NCBI RefSeq assembly: GCF_902170305.1 | Contig: NZ_CABHWW010000023.1 | Location: 1-64,000 of the forward strand | Direction of reading: 5' to 3' | DNA: 64,000 nt | Origin: Yersinia alsatica | GTDB taxonomy: Bacteria; Pseudomonadota; Gammaproteobacteria; Enterobacterales; Enterobacteriaceae | In this document: one piece after another, positions 63,538 through 64,000 of the stretch | Layout of the letters: each line of letters starts with the position of its first letter | Position numbering within the stretch: position 1 is the first letter of the stretch | Made by a program: the position numbers and the translations under genes | The notes under the pieces: model-generated | What the model saw: the letters and a program-made list of their open reading frames with translations, nothing else | Told to the model about the DNA's origin: nothing | Databases searched by the model: none

Positions 63538-64000
63538 ATGAACAAAGAGATTCTGGCTGTTGTAGAAGCAGTTTCCAATGAGAAATCCCTTCCGCGCGAG
63601 AAGATTTTTGAGGCGTTGGAAACCGCTCTAGCGACAGCGACCAAGAAAAAATACGAACAAGAAATTGAAGTTCGCGTCAGCATCGACCGTAAAACCGGTG
63701 ATTTCGACACCTTCCGTCGTTGGGTTGCTGTTGACGAAGTCACGATGCCAACACGTGAAATCACAATAGAGGCAGCTCAGTTTGAAGATCCTTCGCTCCA
63801 GTTGGGCGATTATGTTGAAGATCAAATTGAATCTGTCACTTTTGACCGCATTACCACTCAAACCGCCAAGCAAGTTATCGTACAAAAAGTACGTGAAGCT
63901 GAACGCGCTATGGTGGTTGAACAGTTCCGCCAATACTTGGGCGAAATTGTTACCGGTACAGTGAAAAAAGTTAACCGCGACAGTATTGCCCTGGATTTGG
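63538..64000 (+). CDS. nusA: Transcription factor NusA, 3' end cut by window
   Basis: NusA binds RNA polymerase and governs pausing, termination and antitermination. Only the first 154 codons are in the window (about 495 in E. coli). They cover the N-terminal polymerase-binding domain ([20 protein letters not shown], residues 1-125) and the beginning of the S1 domain ([17 protein letters not shown]). The start follows TAGG and matches E. coli. The KH domains and acidic repeats lie beyond the window. Confidence 0.97.
   Translation, partial: MNKEILAVVEAVSNEKSLPREKIFEALETALATATKKKYEQEIEVRVSIDRKTGDFDTFRRWVAVDEVTMPTREITIEAAQFEDPSLQLGDYVEDQIESVTFDRITTQTAKQVIVQKVREAERAMVVEQFRQYLGEIVTGTVKKVNRDSIALDL

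Overview
The window is chromosomal DNA of an enterobacterium, almost certainly Yersinia. The proteins are close to their Escherichia coli counterparts across the whole length. About half a dozen ERIC repeats sit between genes, which is typical of Yersinia. CpdB, the two-LysM AmiB, pmrAB placed between obgE and dacB, and an extra chemoreceptor also fit that genus. I cannot name the species from the sequence alone. No prophage, insertion sequence, CRISPR array or plasmid segment is visible.

Layout. Positions 1-410 hold the end of a glycine tRNA and a gene-free stretch with three DnaA boxes, the place where E. coli carries the DnaA-titration locus datA. Positions 413-18700 hold queG, then the long forward run nnr-tsaE-amiB-mutL-miaA-hfq-hflX-hflK-hflC, then yjeT, purA, nsrR, rnr and rlmB. 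Positions 18.7-25 kb hold aidB, bsmA, yjfP, yjfY, the ribosomal operon rpsF-priB-rpsR-rplI and oapA (ytfB). Positions 25-39.5 kb hold fklB, cpdB, cysQ, ytfJ, ytfK, ytfL, msrA, the tamA-tamB-ytfP operon and ppa. Positions 39.8-45 kb hold a chemoreceptor with a flagellar-type promoter, fbp, mpl and two tandem DUF1471 genes. Positions 45.4-49.4 kb hold argR, mdh, a divergent pair of Mu-related DNA-binding genes (nlp and a MuA/repressor-type protein) and ispB. Positions 49.5-64 kb hold rplU-rpmA-yhbE-obgE, the dacB-pmrA-pmrB cluster on the minus strand, greA, yhbY, rlmE-ftsH, folP-glmM, secG, leucine and initiator tRNAs, rimP and the start of nusA.

How the genes work together. Most are housekeeping: tRNA and rRNA modification (QueG, TsaE, MiaA, RlmB, RlmE), RNA handling (Hfq, RNase R, YhbY), ribosome assembly and rescue (HflX, ObgE, RimP, r-proteins), membrane-protein quality control (FtsH with its modulators HflK/HflC), and envelope building (AmiB, DacB, Mpl, GlmM, TamAB, IspB). 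Several regulatory elements can be read directly: an S6:S18-binding leader before rpsF, an ARG box before argR, a strong sigma-70 promoter before rplU, a sigma-32-type promoter before rlmE-ftsH, a sigma-28-type promoter before the chemoreceptor, and a near-perfect CRP site before a DUF1471 gene.

The points most worth a second look are the datA-like locus, the Mu-switch-like nlp/MuA-domain pair with its palindrome, a possible antisense-strand small RNA beyond mpl, the dacB-pmrAB operon, and the junction of chromosome segments that lie far apart in E. coli.
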